Assembly: GCF_000974485.1 (NCBI RefSeq)
Contig: NZ_BBOM01000004.1
Coordinates: forward strand, 248,001-312,000
Reading direction: 5' to 3'
Source: Streptomyces sp. NBRC 109706
GTDB taxonomy: Bacteria > Actinomycetota > Actinomycetes > Streptomycetales > Streptomycetaceae
DNA: 64,000 nucleotides
Positions 36,167 through 44,810 of this stretch are shown piece after piece (within the stretch, counting starts at the first letter, position 1; each line of letters starts with the position of its first letter). Below the pieces are notes generated by a model that was not told the origin of the DNA, searched no databases, and was given only the letters and a program-made list of their open reading frames with translations. The position numbers and the translations under genes are program-made.

Positions 36167-37455
36167 CCGCACCCGACCCCGACCCCGGTTCCGAATGGCG
36201 GGGGCTCTACCGCGCGGCCGAGATACCGCACACCCCGCTGGACGAGGAGCAGCGTCAACGCCTGAGCCTGCCACCGACGTTGCTGCCCACCCCGGACGGG
36301 CTGCGACAGCCGCCGGTCTTCGACCCCGCGCTGAAACAGTTCGCCAACGCCTACCGCGCGGGCGAGCCCGTGTTCGAGGACGCCGCCGCGCGGCACGCCT
36401 GGCACCGCGCCCGCCGCACCGCGATCGACCTGGTGCTCAGCGGGCTCGCCGGTGGCCGGTGGGCCGGTCATCTGGTGCTGCGCGGCAGCGTGTTGCTGGC
36501 CACCTGGTTCGGCGACGCCGCCCGCGACCCCGGCGATCTCGACTTTCTGGTCACCCCCGTCGACTGGGCGATGGAAGGACCGGAGACCGCCGGTCTCCTC
36601 GACGACCTCGCCCGGGACGCCGAGGCGGCGGCCCGGGCGCACGGCGGGGTGACGATCGACGCGGCCGGCCGGATCGTCGAGTCCATCTGGACCTATGAAC
36701 GGGTCCCGGGACGCCGGATGGTGCTGCCCTGGGCCGCGCCCGGCACCCCGGGCGGCGTCGTGCAGCTCGACATCGTCTTCAACGAACCGCTGCCCGTCCC
36801 CGCCGAACGCACCACGCTGCGGCCGCTCGGCGAGGGTCCTGGCTCGGCGGTGCTGGGCGTCACCCCGGGGCTCTCGCTGGCCTGGAAACTGCTCTGGCTG
36901 GTCACCGACACGTACCCCCAGGGCAAGGACCTCTATGACGCGGTGCTGCTCGCCGAACACACCCCGCCCTCCTACCCGTTGGTGCGGGACGCCTTCCTGG
37001 CGGCCGGCGAGGAGGCGCTGCGCCCGCCGGGACCGCACTGGGTGGAGAGGCTGGACGTCGGCGACGGCTGGCGCCATTTCGCCGCCGACCACCCGGAGTT
37101 GGCGGCCCGGGCCACCGACTTCCCGGACCGGCTGCTGCGGGTGCTGGGACCGCTGCTGGCCGAGGCGGCGCGCCCGGGGGAGAGCGAGCACGACCGGTGG
37201 GCGCGCTGGCTCGCGCCATGGGTGCGCGCCGTCCGGGCCCGCGCCGAGGCCGAACCCGCCTCGGCCGTCGGCTGGTTGAGCGCCGAGAGCCGGGAGGGGC
37301 TGGCCGCCGCCACCGTGATCGTCCGGGCGATCCTGGGGCCGGGGACGGTCGGCGTGGAGGAGGCCCTGCGGGCCGTGCTGGCCGGTGACGAACGGTGGCG
37401 GTGGTGGCGGGAGCACCCCGAGGCCCTGCCCGGCGTCCGGTGGTATTTCCGCTGA
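36163..37455 (+). CDS. AbiEii/AbiGii-like nucleotidyltransferase-fold protein
   Basis: 430 residues from GTG 36163, coupled to the preceding gene by a GTGA overlap. The diagnostic stretch at about 105-126 (HLVLRGSVLLATWFGD, then DPGDLDFLV) matches the AbiEii-type polymerase-beta fold where DLD supplies metal ligands; VQLDIVF later gives the third acidic residue, and LSLAWKLLWLVTD with GKDLYDAVLLAE matches the family's C-terminal helices. AbiEii proteins are toxin partners in phage-abortive systems, but no AbiEi-type antitoxin adjoins. The preceding frameshifted gene is its only close partner. Tail about 130 residues of uncertain fold. Confidence 0.75.
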   Translation: MTAPDPDPGSEWRGLYRAAEIPHTPLDEEQRQRLSLPPTLLPTPDGLRQPPVFDPALKQFANAYRAGEPVFEDAAARHAWHRARRTAIDLVLSGLAGGRWAGHLVLRGSVLLATWFGDAARDPGDLDFLVTPVDWAMEGPETAGLLDDLARDAEAAARAHGGVTIDAAGRIVESIWTYERVPGRRMVLPWAAPGTPGGVVQLDIVFNEPLPVPAERTTLRPLGEGPGSAVLGVTPGLSLAWKLLWLVTDTYPQGKDLYDAVLLAEHTPPSYPLVRDAFLAAGEEALRPPGPHWVERLDVGDGWRHFAADHPELAARATDFPDRLLRVLGPLLAEAARPGESEHDRWARWLAPWVRAVRARAEAEPASAVGWLSAESREGLAAATVIVRAILGPGTVGVEEALRAVLAGDERWRWWREHPEALPGVRWYFR

Positions 37456-37534
37456 TCGGTCGGCTTCCCCAACAGCCCGTCGCGGCCTCGTCCCGGCTGG
37501 TAGCGTGCCGGGACGGCGAGAGGGGTGGGGCGGC

Positions 37535-38263
37535 ATGGGAACTCCGGCGATCAGTCTGGAGAAGGTGCGGGCCACGGGGGGCGAGGCGCTGGCCGGCGCC
37601 TGGGAGTCGGCGCGTGTCTCCTTGGAGAAGCTGGGTCTGGGCGGTCAACGCGCCGCCGTCTACCTGGTGTTGGACCGGTCGGGATCGATGCGCCGCTACT
37701 ACCGGGACGGCACCGTCCAGCATCTCGCCGAGCAGGCGCTCGCCCTCTCGGCGAACCTGGACGACGACGGCGTGGTGCCGGTGGTCTTCTTCTCCACCGA
37801 GGTCGACGGCGTCGCCGATCTCTCGCTCGACGCCTACCGGGGCCGGATCGCCCAACTGCACGACTCCTACGGCCACATGGGGCGCACCAACTACCACCTC
37901 GCGATGCGCGCCGTCATCGACCACCATGCCGCCTCCGGCGGCGCTGATCCGGCGTTCGTCATCTTCCAGACGGACGGCGGCCCGAGCTCGCGCCGCGCCG
38001 CCGAGCAGCTGCTGTGCGAGGCGGCGCGGCTGCCGATCTTCTGGCAGTTCGTGGGCTTCGGCGATCCGGACGACCAACAGTTCGCGTTTCTGCGGAAGTT
38101 GGACGAGCTGCCGGTGCCCGCCAGGCGTGCCGTGGACAACGCGGGATTCTTCCCCGCCGGCACCGACCCCCGGGCGTTCTCCGACCGGGAGCTCTACGAC
38201 CGGCTGATGGCGGAGTTCCCCGACTGGCTCACGGCGAGCCGCGCGGCGGGCATCCTCCGCTGA
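37535..38263 (+). CDS. VWA-domain protein (TerF/VWA type)
   Basis: 242 residues from ATG 37535 with GAGAGGGG upstream. One von Willebrand A domain with a complete MIDAS: DRSGSM at about 47, Thr in GRTNYHLAMRA and Asp in FQTDGGPSS. N-terminal ISLEKVRATGGEALAG resembles TerD-family N-termini. The C-terminal half has PIFWQFVGFGDPDDQQFAFL and AVDNAGFFPAG, a pattern known from Streptomyces tellurium-resistance-associated VWA proteins. Cytoplasmic. It converges on the AAA+/DUF7192 pair, and VWA proteins are habitual partners of MoxR-type ATPases. Confidence 0.85.
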   Translation: MGTPAISLEKVRATGGEALAGAWESARVSLEKLGLGGQRAAVYLVLDRSGSMRRYYRDGTVQHLAEQALALSANLDDDGVVPVVFFSTEVDGVADLSLDAYRGRIAQLHDSYGHMGRTNYHLAMRAVIDHHAASGGADPAFVIFQTDGGPSSRRAAEQLLCEAARLPIFWQFVGFGDPDDQQFAFLRKLDELPVPARRAVDNAGFFPAGTDPRAFSDRELYDRLMAEFPDWLTASRAAGILR

Positions 38264-38306
38264 CCCACGGATGCCCACGTGCTTCTGACGACGTGCGGCG
38301 AGCCGG

Positions 38307-39155
38307 TCAGTCGGGGCGAAGCAGGCCCAGATCGCGGAACATCTCCTGGCACCAGGCCAGCGCCGAGTCCAACGTCTCCCACTGCTCCTCGGTCTTGTCG
38401 AGATACGGCAGCACATAGGCGTTGGCGACGCCGTCCGGCAGGTCCTCCTGGTAGCAGGTGAACGGCAGTTGGCCGTAGTTGGTGTCGGCCATCCGCCGGG
38501 CGACCGGCTCGGGTTGGGTGTCCCAGACGGCGAACCAGAGGCGGCGCAGCATCGCCGGATGCGCCATGGCGAAGATCAGCCGGCCCAGGTCCAGCGGCTC
38601 CGACGGCGAGATCACCCGGGCGACCGCCGCATACCGTTCGCCGTCCGGGTTGCTGGCCCACCCCGACCAGACCTCGACGCTGTGCCCGGCGCCGACGATC
38701 GCGGAGCAGAGCGCGGCCAGCGCCAACCCCCGGTGCTGGATGAAGGCGTTGGGCGTGCCTGCGGTGCAGACCGCCGGCACCAGCAGCGTGACCACCCGGC
38801 CCACGGTGGTCGTCAGCTGCGGCACCGCGTCGATCATGCACTCGGGTTCGCCGGCCAGATAGGCCGCGATGTCCACCTCGCTGCCGGTCACGTCCCAGCG
38901 CGGTTCGAGCACGGTGGTCCGCACCCGCTGGCCGGTGCGTTCCCGCAGCGTCGCGATGCTGACATCGGTCTCCGGAAGCGCCCTGGCCCAGCCGTCGGTG
39001 GCCAGCCGCAGCGCCCCGGCGAAGTCGGCGCCGGCCCATGCGTCGTCCCTCTTGCGGGAGTGTCCTTCGGCATGCGCCATCCGGCCGGCGACCAGCTCCA
39101 GGAACTCCCCCCAGGACCAGATCGGCGGCAGCAGCAGCGAGGTGGCCGGCCTCAT
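38307..39155 (-). CDS. DUF7192-like protein paired with a MoxR-type ATPase
   Basis: 282 residues from ATG 39155, overlapping the ATPase stop by ATGA. Visible segments are WSWGEFLELVAGRMAHAEGH, RRWD-like PRWDVTGSEVDIAAYLAGEP and VVTLLVPAVCTAGTP, followed by GHSVEVWSGWASNP; this resembles the DUF7192 group seen beside AAA ATPases in phages and actinobacteria. A VWA-like fold is possible, as the order of strands suits one, but there is no MIDAS DxSxS. Function unknown. The tight overlap means co-translation with the ATPase and probably one complex. Confidence 0.65.
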   Translation of the reverse strand: MRPATSLLLPPIWSWGEFLELVAGRMAHAEGHSRKRDDAWAGADFAGALRLATDGWARALPETDVSIATLRERTGQRVRTTVLEPRWDVTGSEVDIAAYLAGEPECMIDAVPQLTTTVGRVVTLLVPAVCTAGTPNAFIQHRGLALAALCSAIVGAGHSVEVWSGWASNPDGERYAAVARVISPSEPLDLGRLIFAMAHPAMLRRLWFAVWDTQPEPVARRMADTNYGQLPFTCYQEDLPDGVANAYVLPYLDKTEEQWETLDSALAWCQEMFRDLGLLRPD

Positions 39156-40312
39156 GCGCCGCCCTCGGGGGAGTCGTTCCCATCCGTCTCGTCTGCTTCG
39201 AGGGCGGCGCGGTGCGCCGCCGACAGGCCCCGCAACACCCGCCATTCCAGGACCTGTTCGAGGGTGGCGCCGGCTTCCAGCAGCTTCGCCGAGTCGATGC
39301 TGGCGCGGGGCGAGAACATCACCGGCAGCCGCTTCCGTTCGGCCGTGGACCGCAGCGAACGGACCTTCGCCAGCACGGCGCGGGCCGCCAGCGGCTGGGA
39401 CGGGGCGTTGGCGAGCGTCAGGCGCTCCTCCAGCCGTTCGTCCACCGGCACCTCGACCAGGGTGAACCGGTCCAGGGTGGCCGCATCCAGCGCCTGTCGG
39501 CCGGTGTACTGCCGGTCGGGGCCCGTGCCATAGGTGTTCGCCGTCGCAACGACCCGGAAGTCGGGGTGGGCGCTGACCATATCGTCGGCGAAGGCGCAGA
39601 CGCCGAGCGAGAGCGCCTGGTTCAGCTCGGAGAGCAGCCCCGGATGCCCGGCGTCCAACTCGTCGAGCAGCATCACCCCGCCGTGTTCGAAGGCCCGCCG
39701 GAACGGGGTCGGATGGTAGGTGCCATGCGCGTCGTAGTAGCCGAAGATCTTGCTCATCGGGGTGGTCGGCCCCAGCGAGAGCGCGTGGAAGTCCAGGCCG
39801 AGCGCGGTGGCGATCTGTTGGGCCAGCATGGACTTGCCGGTGCCGGCCGGGCCGACCAGCAGCGCGTGGCAGCGGGCCTTCAGCACCAGCAGCACCTCGG
39901 GCAGCACCCGGTGGTGCGCCTCGGGGAGCCGGACGGCGGGGCCACGGCCGGTGTTGATCTCGATCACCGGGGGCACCGCGTCGTCGAGCATCCGCTCGGC
40001 GCGGGCGCGGGCGAAGGCCAGGAAGTCGAGTTTGGTCTCCTCCAGGGCGCGCTGCGCGTTCCGCTCCGCGATCCCGGCGGCCTCGGCGAGCAGCCGCGTC
40101 CTGAACTCGCCGTCGTCCGCGAGCCGTTCGTCGAACCGCCGGGCCACCAGCTCCTCGGCGCTCTCCGCCACCGCGGTCTCGACGGCCGCCTTCACGGCGT
40201 CCTCGACTTCCAGCCGCAACGGCCCGGCGCCGCCGCCGATGGGGTTCTTCCAGGCATCCCTGACGGCGTCCCAGGCCAGGCTCCGTATCTTTGCTTCCGT
40301 TTTCTGGCGCAT
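39152..40312 (-). CDS. MoxR/dynein-type AAA+ ATPase
   Basis: 386 residues from ATG 40312. An N-terminal helical region of about 110 residues rich in Ala, Glu and Arg precedes the AAA+ core: Walker A GPAGTGKSMLAQQIA (about 152-166), Walker B VMLLDELDAGHP (about 211-222), sensor 1 FRVVATANTYGTG, and an arginine finger region LDAATLDRFTLVEV. The closest class is AAA_5/CbbQ-MoxR, which remodels or loads partner proteins, usually with a VWA protein encoded nearby. Here the VWA gene at 37535 is convergent and the overlapping DUF7192-like gene is the direct partner. Confidence 0.85.
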   Translation of the reverse strand: MRQKTEAKIRSLAWDAVRDAWKNPIGGGAGPLRLEVEDAVKAAVETAVAESAEELVARRFDERLADDGEFRTRLLAEAAGIAERNAQRALEETKLDFLAFARARAERMLDDAVPPVIEINTGRGPAVRLPEAHHRVLPEVLLVLKARCHALLVGPAGTGKSMLAQQIATALGLDFHALSLGPTTPMSKIFGYYDAHGTYHPTPFRRAFEHGGVMLLDELDAGHPGLLSELNQALSLGVCAFADDMVSAHPDFRVVATANTYGTGPDRQYTGRQALDAATLDRFTLVEVPVDERLEERLTLANAPSQPLAARAVLAKVRSLRSTAERKRLPVMFSPRASIDSAKLLEAGATLEQVLEWRVLRGLSAAHRAALEADETDGNDSPEGGA

Positions 40313-40397
40313 CGCTCCCTCTCATCGCCCGATCACCGCACGCAGCCATTTTCAGCCACCCGGAATCGGCCCCGGGGAGCACCCCCGGCGGGGCCGG

Positions 40398-40529
40398 TCA
40401 GAGCGCGATGACGACGACGCGCGGATCGCACAACGCGGTGATGTCCTCCGGATCCGAGGTCAGGACGGTGACGGGCCCGGGGGCGGCCAGTGCGGTGGCG
40501 CTGAGCATGGCGTCGATGGCGTGCAGGTG
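40398..40529 (-). pseudogene. C-terminal remnant of a PIN-domain (VapC-like) toxin
   Basis: 43 codons before a stop read HLHAIDAMLSATALAAPG, then GPVTVLTSDPEDITALC, ending VVVIAL. AIDA...TSDPED is the last catalytic part of PIN ribonucleases. The codon before this stretch runs into a TGA at about 40533, and no N-terminal half or antitoxin gene exists nearby, so it is a decayed fragment. It lies between the AAA+ and phosphatase genes. Confidence 0.7.
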
Positions 40530-40545
40530 GGCTCACTCATGCCTC

Positions 40546-42759
40546 TTATCCTGCCCGCTGTCCCCCCGTGGGGTCTCCGGTCGGGCCGCCGCCGGATCGG
40601 ATCGGCCGGCCGTTCGGCGTGGTCGCGCAGCGGACCAGGAGCAGGGCCACGTCGTCGGGGCCGACACGGGTACGCGGTGCCTCGTCGAGCAGCGCGTCGG
40701 CGATGGCGCCCGGGGATTCGTGGGCCACCGCCCGCAGGCGGTCGGCCAGTTCGGCGAGGGAGTCGCCGATGTCGACCCCGGGCCGCTCGACCAGCCCGTC
40801 GGTGTAGAGGAGAAGGGCGCTGCCCGGCGGCAGGGGGATCTCCGTCGAGGTGTAGCGCGCGGTGGGGTCGATGCCGAGGAGGGGCCCCGGGGTCACGTCC
40901 AGGATGGTGACCTCTCCCTCGGGGTCCACCATGAGGGGAGGGAGGTGGCCGGCGGTGGCCAGCCGCGCGCGGTGGCTGGTGAAGTCGACGTAGACATAGA
41001 GGCAGCTGGTGAAGAGCTCGACGCCGAGGTCGGTGAGCAGTCGGTTGCTGCGCATCAGCACATCGCCGGGGTCGGTGCCCGCGGTGGCGTGGACGGCGGC
41101 GCGGACCTCGCCCATCAGGGCGGCGGCCGTCATGTTGTGTCCCTGGACGTCGCCGACCGCCGCCGCGCAGTGCCCGTCGAGCGGGATGAGGTCGTAGAAG
41201 TCGCCCCCGACATCCAGGCCCCGGGTCGCGGCCCGGTAGCGGGCGGCGACCTCGACCCCCGGGATCTCGGGCAACTCGCGCGGCAGCAACAACTCCTGGA
41301 GCCGGTGGGCCAGTTGATGTTGGGTGTCATAGAGCAGGGCCCGGTCCAGGGACTGCGCGAGGAGCCCGGACAGGGAGGTGAACAGGGTGCGGTGGCCGGA
41401 GCCGAACGGATAGGGCTCGCGGTAGCCGACGCCGACGCAGCCGACCGGCCGCCCGGAGGCGGAGAGCGGCAGCAGGGCGCAGGCGGCGAGCCCGCTCGTC
41501 GCCGACCAGCCGGGACGGTCGCGGTCCAACTCCTCCGGGGTGCTGAAGAACAACGCCTGTTGGTCGCGTACGCAGCGGGCGGCGGCGCTCCCCCCGTCCA
41601 GCGGATGGTGGTCGAGCTCCTCGGCGAACTCGTCTGTGAGCCCGCGATGGCCCAGGAGGCGCAGTCTGTCCCCCTCCACGGTGAGGAGCACGATGGCGTC
41701 CGCCTCGAAGGCGGACATCACCGGGTTGCGCACGATGGTGACGATGTCCCGCACGCCGATGGCCTCGCCGAGCACCAGGCTCAGGTGCATCAGGTGGTAG
41801 ACGGAGCCGACCCGGGTGGGCGCCTCGTCGCCGGCCTGGGTGGCCTCGGCGACCCTGGCCTCCGCCTCGGCGGTCCGGCCGGGCGGTCCCGAACGGGGGT
41901 TCTCGTCGGGCGGCGCCGTCTCCCAGACGCGCGCGCTGATGCCGGAGATGCCGGGGAAGAGATTGACGGAGAGCCACCGGTCGGGCGGGCGCAGCACGGT
42001 GAACGAGGTGGGTTCGCGGGTGAAGAGGGCCCGACGGTATCCGTCCTCGTAGACCGGGTCGCTCAGCCAGGGCAGCACGTCCCAGGGCAGCGCGCCGAGC
42101 AGGTCGGTCACCGGGCAGCCGAGCAGTTCGGCGGCGCCGCGGGTGACGAAGGTGACCTCGCCCTCCAGGTTCATCGCCAGGCTGCCGCCGGGCAGCCGCT
42201 CGGCGAAGCGGGCCCCGGCGTGCGGATCCTCCTCGGCGTGCCCGCTCGTCTCCTGCCGGGGAACGGCGAGGGGTTCGGGAAGGGGCCGCACGGGGCGCCC
42301 CTCCTGGGCGTACCGGTTCAGCAGCTCGCTCAGCCGGAGGGCTCCCGCGTCGACCGCGGCCAGCTCGGCCGGCACCGGCTCGGCGGGGTGCGAGCCCGGC
42401 CAGAGGATGTTGAGGACGCCCCAGAGCCGGTCGCCGGTGAAGAGGGGCGTGTCCGCCACGGCATACGGGTAGGGCGCGGCGACGGCCGACTCCGGGTAGT
42501 CGGTGGCGCGTTCGTCCGGGCCCATCCAGATCTGTCGGCGCTCCCTGGCCGCCCGGGCGATCGCGAAGTCGGCGTTGAGCCAGATCCGCTTCCAGGGGCC
42601 GGTGAACTTGACGGGGAAGCCGCTGACCAGCGCCATGCGGAGCATGGCCTCGTTCGGTGAGAGCAACATCAGCAGCCCGCCGTGGGCGCCGCTCTCCTCG
42701 ATCACCTGGTTGAAGGCCGGGACCAGGATTTCGGGCCCCCGGGCAGGCGAATCCGACAT
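40546..42759 (-). CDS. GAF-PAS-GAF-SpoIIE (PP2C) protein phosphatase
   Basis: 737 residues from ATG 42759. In order: a GAF-like sensor (about 15-165), a PAS domain (about 190-285, GSLAMNLEGEVTFVTRGAAE and PWDVLPWLSDPVYEDGY), a second GAF (about 335-495) and a SpoIIE/PP2C phosphatase (about 515-715) with VGGDFYDLIPLDG, VGDVQGHNMTAAALMGEVR, LATAGHLPPLMV, LLLYTDGLVERPG and PDDVALLLVR, keeping the metal-binding Asp residues. No membrane segment. Such Streptomyces phosphatases dephosphorylate anti-sigma antagonists and tie stress or redox signals to sigma-factor release. No anti-sigma partner is encoded nearby, so the target is unknown. Confidence 0.92.
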   Translation of the reverse strand: MSDSPARGPEILVPAFNQVIEESGAHGGLLMLLSPNEAMLRMALVSGFPVKFTGPWKRIWLNADFAIARAARERRQIWMGPDERATDYPESAVAAPYPYAVADTPLFTGDRLWGVLNILWPGSHPAEPVPAELAAVDAGALRLSELLNRYAQEGRPVRPLPEPLAVPRQETSGHAEEDPHAGARFAERLPGGSLAMNLEGEVTFVTRGAAELLGCPVTDLLGALPWDVLPWLSDPVYEDGYRRALFTREPTSFTVLRPPDRWLSVNLFPGISGISARVWETAPPDENPRSGPPGRTAEAEARVAEATQAGDEAPTRVGSVYHLMHLSLVLGEAIGVRDIVTIVRNPVMSAFEADAIVLLTVEGDRLRLLGHRGLTDEFAEELDHHPLDGGSAAARCVRDQQALFFSTPEELDRDRPGWSATSGLAACALLPLSASGRPVGCVGVGYREPYPFGSGHRTLFTSLSGLLAQSLDRALLYDTQHQLAHRLQELLLPRELPEIPGVEVAARYRAATRGLDVGGDFYDLIPLDGHCAAAVGDVQGHNMTAAALMGEVRAAVHATAGTDPGDVLMRSNRLLTDLGVELFTSCLYVYVDFTSHRARLATAGHLPPLMVDPEGEVTILDVTPGPLLGIDPTARYTSTEIPLPPGSALLLYTDGLVERPGVDIGDSLAELADRLRAVAHESPGAIADALLDEAPRTRVGPDDVALLLVRCATTPNGRPIRSGGGPTGDPTGGQRAG

Positions 42760-42828
42760 ATGCGCACCTTATGTCCTGCGCGGGCGGGTGCGGCCGGGCG
42801 GCGCGGCCGGGCGGACGTCCCCACAACG

Positions 42829-42869
42829 CCGTGTCCCCGCCGGGGAGGGGCTCCCTGGCGGGGACACGG
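42829..42869 (-). terminator. Terminator after the sugar permease
   Basis: A perfect 13-bp stem (CCGTGTCCCCGCC and complement at 42857-42869) with a 15-nt purine-rich loop, 23 bp after the stop of the minus-strand permease operon. Confidence 0.75.
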
Positions 42870-42892
42870 GCGGAACGGGTGCGGGGGCGGGG

Positions 42893-43798
42893 TCAGCTCT
42901 TGACCGACCCGGACATCAGGCCGCCGATGAAGTACTTGCCGAGGACGATGTACACCAGCAGGGTCGGCAGGGAGGCGAAGAGCGCTCCCGCCATGGAGAC
43001 CCCGTAGTTCTGGAGCAGCGCGCCGTTGGCTAGGTTGTTCAGGGCGAGTGTCACCGGGCCGTTCTGGCTGGAGGAGAAGAACACCGCGAACAGGAAGTCG
43101 TTCCAGGCCGAGGTGAACTGCCAGATCAGCACGACCACAAAGCTGGGCAGCGACAGTGGCAGGATCACTGAGGCGTAGGTGCGCAGCAGCCCGGCGCCGT
43201 CGATCCTGGCGGCCTCGATCAGCTCGTGCGGGATCGTCTGGTAGTAGTTCCGGAAGATCAACGTGGTGATGGGGATGCCGAACACCACGTGCAGCAGGAT
43301 CAGCGTGGGGATGCCGCTGGGCAGCGACAGGTCCAGCACCAGCTCGTTCAGCGGGATGATCACGGCCTGGTAGGGGATGAACATCCCGAACAGGATCAGG
43401 GTGAACACCAGGTTGGCGCCCCGGAAGCTCCAGCGCGCCAGCACGAACCCGTTGATCGAGCCCAGCACCGCGGCGATGACCGCCGAGGGCACCACCATCT
43501 GGAGGGTGCGCCAGATCGACGGGGCCAGGGCGTCCCACGCGGTGCGCCAGTTGTCGAGCGTCCAGTTGGACGGCAGGTTCCAGGCCCGCTCGGGCGAGGC
43601 GTCGCCCGGGCCCTTGAAGCTCGTCACCAGCAGGACGTAGACGGGTATCAGAACGATCAGCAGGAAGAAGAGCAGCGCGGCGTAGCGCAGCGTGCGCGCG
43701 AGGCTGAACCCCTTGCCGCGCCGGCCCCCGCCGGTTGCCTGGCCCGGCTGGCCCGCGGTCTCCTTCGGCGGAGCCGCCTGGGCGGAGAGCGTGGCCAT
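42893..43798 (-). CDS. Carbohydrate ABC transporter permease (MalG-like)
   Basis: 301 residues from ATG 43798, whose A is shared with the preceding stop (TGATG). Six membrane helices. The EAA loop is ELIEAARIDGAGLLRTYASV followed by ILPLSLP, typical of MalG-type subunits; VPSAVIAAVLGSINGFVLAR and NDFLFAVFFSS are further family marks. It pairs with the MalF-like subunit upstream. No ATPase is encoded in this operon, so the energy subunit is probably supplied in trans, as by MsiK in Streptomyces. Confidence 0.92.
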   Translation of the reverse strand: MATLSAQAAPPKETAGQPGQATGGGRRGKGFSLARTLRYAALLFFLLIVLIPVYVLLVTSFKGPGDASPERAWNLPSNWTLDNWRTAWDALAPSIWRTLQMVVPSAVIAAVLGSINGFVLARWSFRGANLVFTLILFGMFIPYQAVIIPLNELVLDLSLPSGIPTLILLHVVFGIPITTLIFRNYYQTIPHELIEAARIDGAGLLRTYASVILPLSLPSFVVVLIWQFTSAWNDFLFAVFFSSSQNGPVTLALNNLANGALLQNYGVSMAGALFASLPTLLVYIVLGKYFIGGLMSGSVKS

Positions 43799-44697
43799 CA
43801 CTTCTCCTTGCGATTCGTGCGGATGAGATAGGGCACGACCACCACGGCCACGATGACCAGCAGGATCGACCCGATGGCGGCCGCGTTGGCGTAGTCGAAG
43901 CTCGACTTGTAGATGTACATGTCGATGGCGGGAACCTTGGTCTGGTAGTTCGCCGGCTTCGAGATGGACATGATCAGGTCGAAGGACTTCAACGACATGT
44001 GCCCGATGATGATCAGCGCCGAGAGCGCGACCGGCGACAGCTGCGGGAACAGCACGTGCCGGTAGAGCTGCCAGGTGGTGGTGCCGTCCATCTTGGCGGC
44101 CTCGCGCAGCTCCTCTGGGATGCCACGGAAGCCCGCCAGGAAGAGCGCCATCACATAGCCGGACAGCTGCCAGATCGCGGGTATCGCGATCGCGGTGATG
44201 CCGTAGTCGACGTTGTTCCACCAGTTGTTCTGCAGGAAGTCGAGGCCGACCATCTGGAACAACCGGTTGAGCCCGGTGGCGCTCTGGTCCTGCCCCGAGT
44301 TCAGCAGCCACCGCCACACCACACCCGAGGCGATGAACGAGACCGCCATCGGGAAGAGGTAGATCGAGCGGAAGATGCTCTCGCCCCTGATCGGCCGCTC
44401 CAGCAACCACGCCCACAGAAAGCCGATGAGCAGGGTGCCGCCGAGGAAGAGCAGGGTGTAGAGCGCCAGGTTCTTCAAGGAGTGCTGGAACGCCTCGTTG
44501 CCGAGGAGGTCGAAGTAGTTCTTGAACCACACGTTGCTCGACGGCTCCTGGCCGGTCGTCTGGGCGGCGGTGTGGATGTCGGTCGTCGACGTCCCGAAGT
44601 TCACGGCGATGAGGCCGTAGACGAAGATGCCCACCAGGATCAGCGAAGGAGCCAGCAGCAGCAGCGGCGGCCCGACTCGTTTGAGGGTTCTGTTCAT
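43798..44697 (-). CDS. Carbohydrate ABC transporter permease (MalF-like)
   Basis: 299 residues from ATG 44697, with AGGGAGA 6 nt upstream, directly beyond a hairpin. Six helices. The EAA loop is EELREAAKMDGTTTWQLYRH, then VLFPQLSP; FRSIYLFPMAVSFIASGVVW is the usual helix-4 region. A periplasmic loop near residues 38-60 is longer than in MalF-like minimal forms. Second gene of the SBP-MalF-MalG operon. Confidence 0.92.
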   Translation of the reverse strand: MNRTLKRVGPPLLLLAPSLILVGIFVYGLIAVNFGTSTTDIHTAAQTTGQEPSSNVWFKNYFDLLGNEAFQHSLKNLALYTLLFLGGTLLIGFLWAWLLERPIRGESIFRSIYLFPMAVSFIASGVVWRWLLNSGQDQSATGLNRLFQMVGLDFLQNNWWNNVDYGITAIAIPAIWQLSGYVMALFLAGFRGIPEELREAAKMDGTTTWQLYRHVLFPQLSPVALSALIIIGHMSLKSFDLIMSISKPANYQTKVPAIDMYIYKSSFDYANAAAIGSILLVIVAVVVVPYLIRTNRKEK

Positions 44698-44712
44698 CGA
44701 TGTCTCCCTGGA

Positions 44713-44757
44713 GCGCCGTGGCGCGTCGACACGGGGGGCGACGACGCGCCACGGCGC
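44713..44757 (-). terminator. Hairpin 2 between binding-protein and permease genes
   Basis: A perfect 16-bp inverted repeat (GCGCCGTGGCGCGTCG and complement at 44742-44757) with a 13-nt loop. It ends just before the ribosome site of the permease gene. Probably attenuates read-through and protects the upstream mRNA. Confidence 0.8.
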
Positions 44758-44770
44758 GGTCCGGATCCGG

Positions 44771-44798
44771 CCCGGGGCGATGCGCGCATCGCCCCGGG
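44771..44798 (-). terminator. Hairpin 1 between binding-protein and permease genes
   Basis: A perfect 12-bp stem (CCCGGGGCGATG and complement at 44787-44798) with loop CGCG, 12 bp after the binding-protein stop. With hairpin 2 it should give high binding protein and low permease, the usual stoichiometry. Confidence 0.8.
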
Positions 44799-44810
44799 CG
44801 GAGCCCCGAC

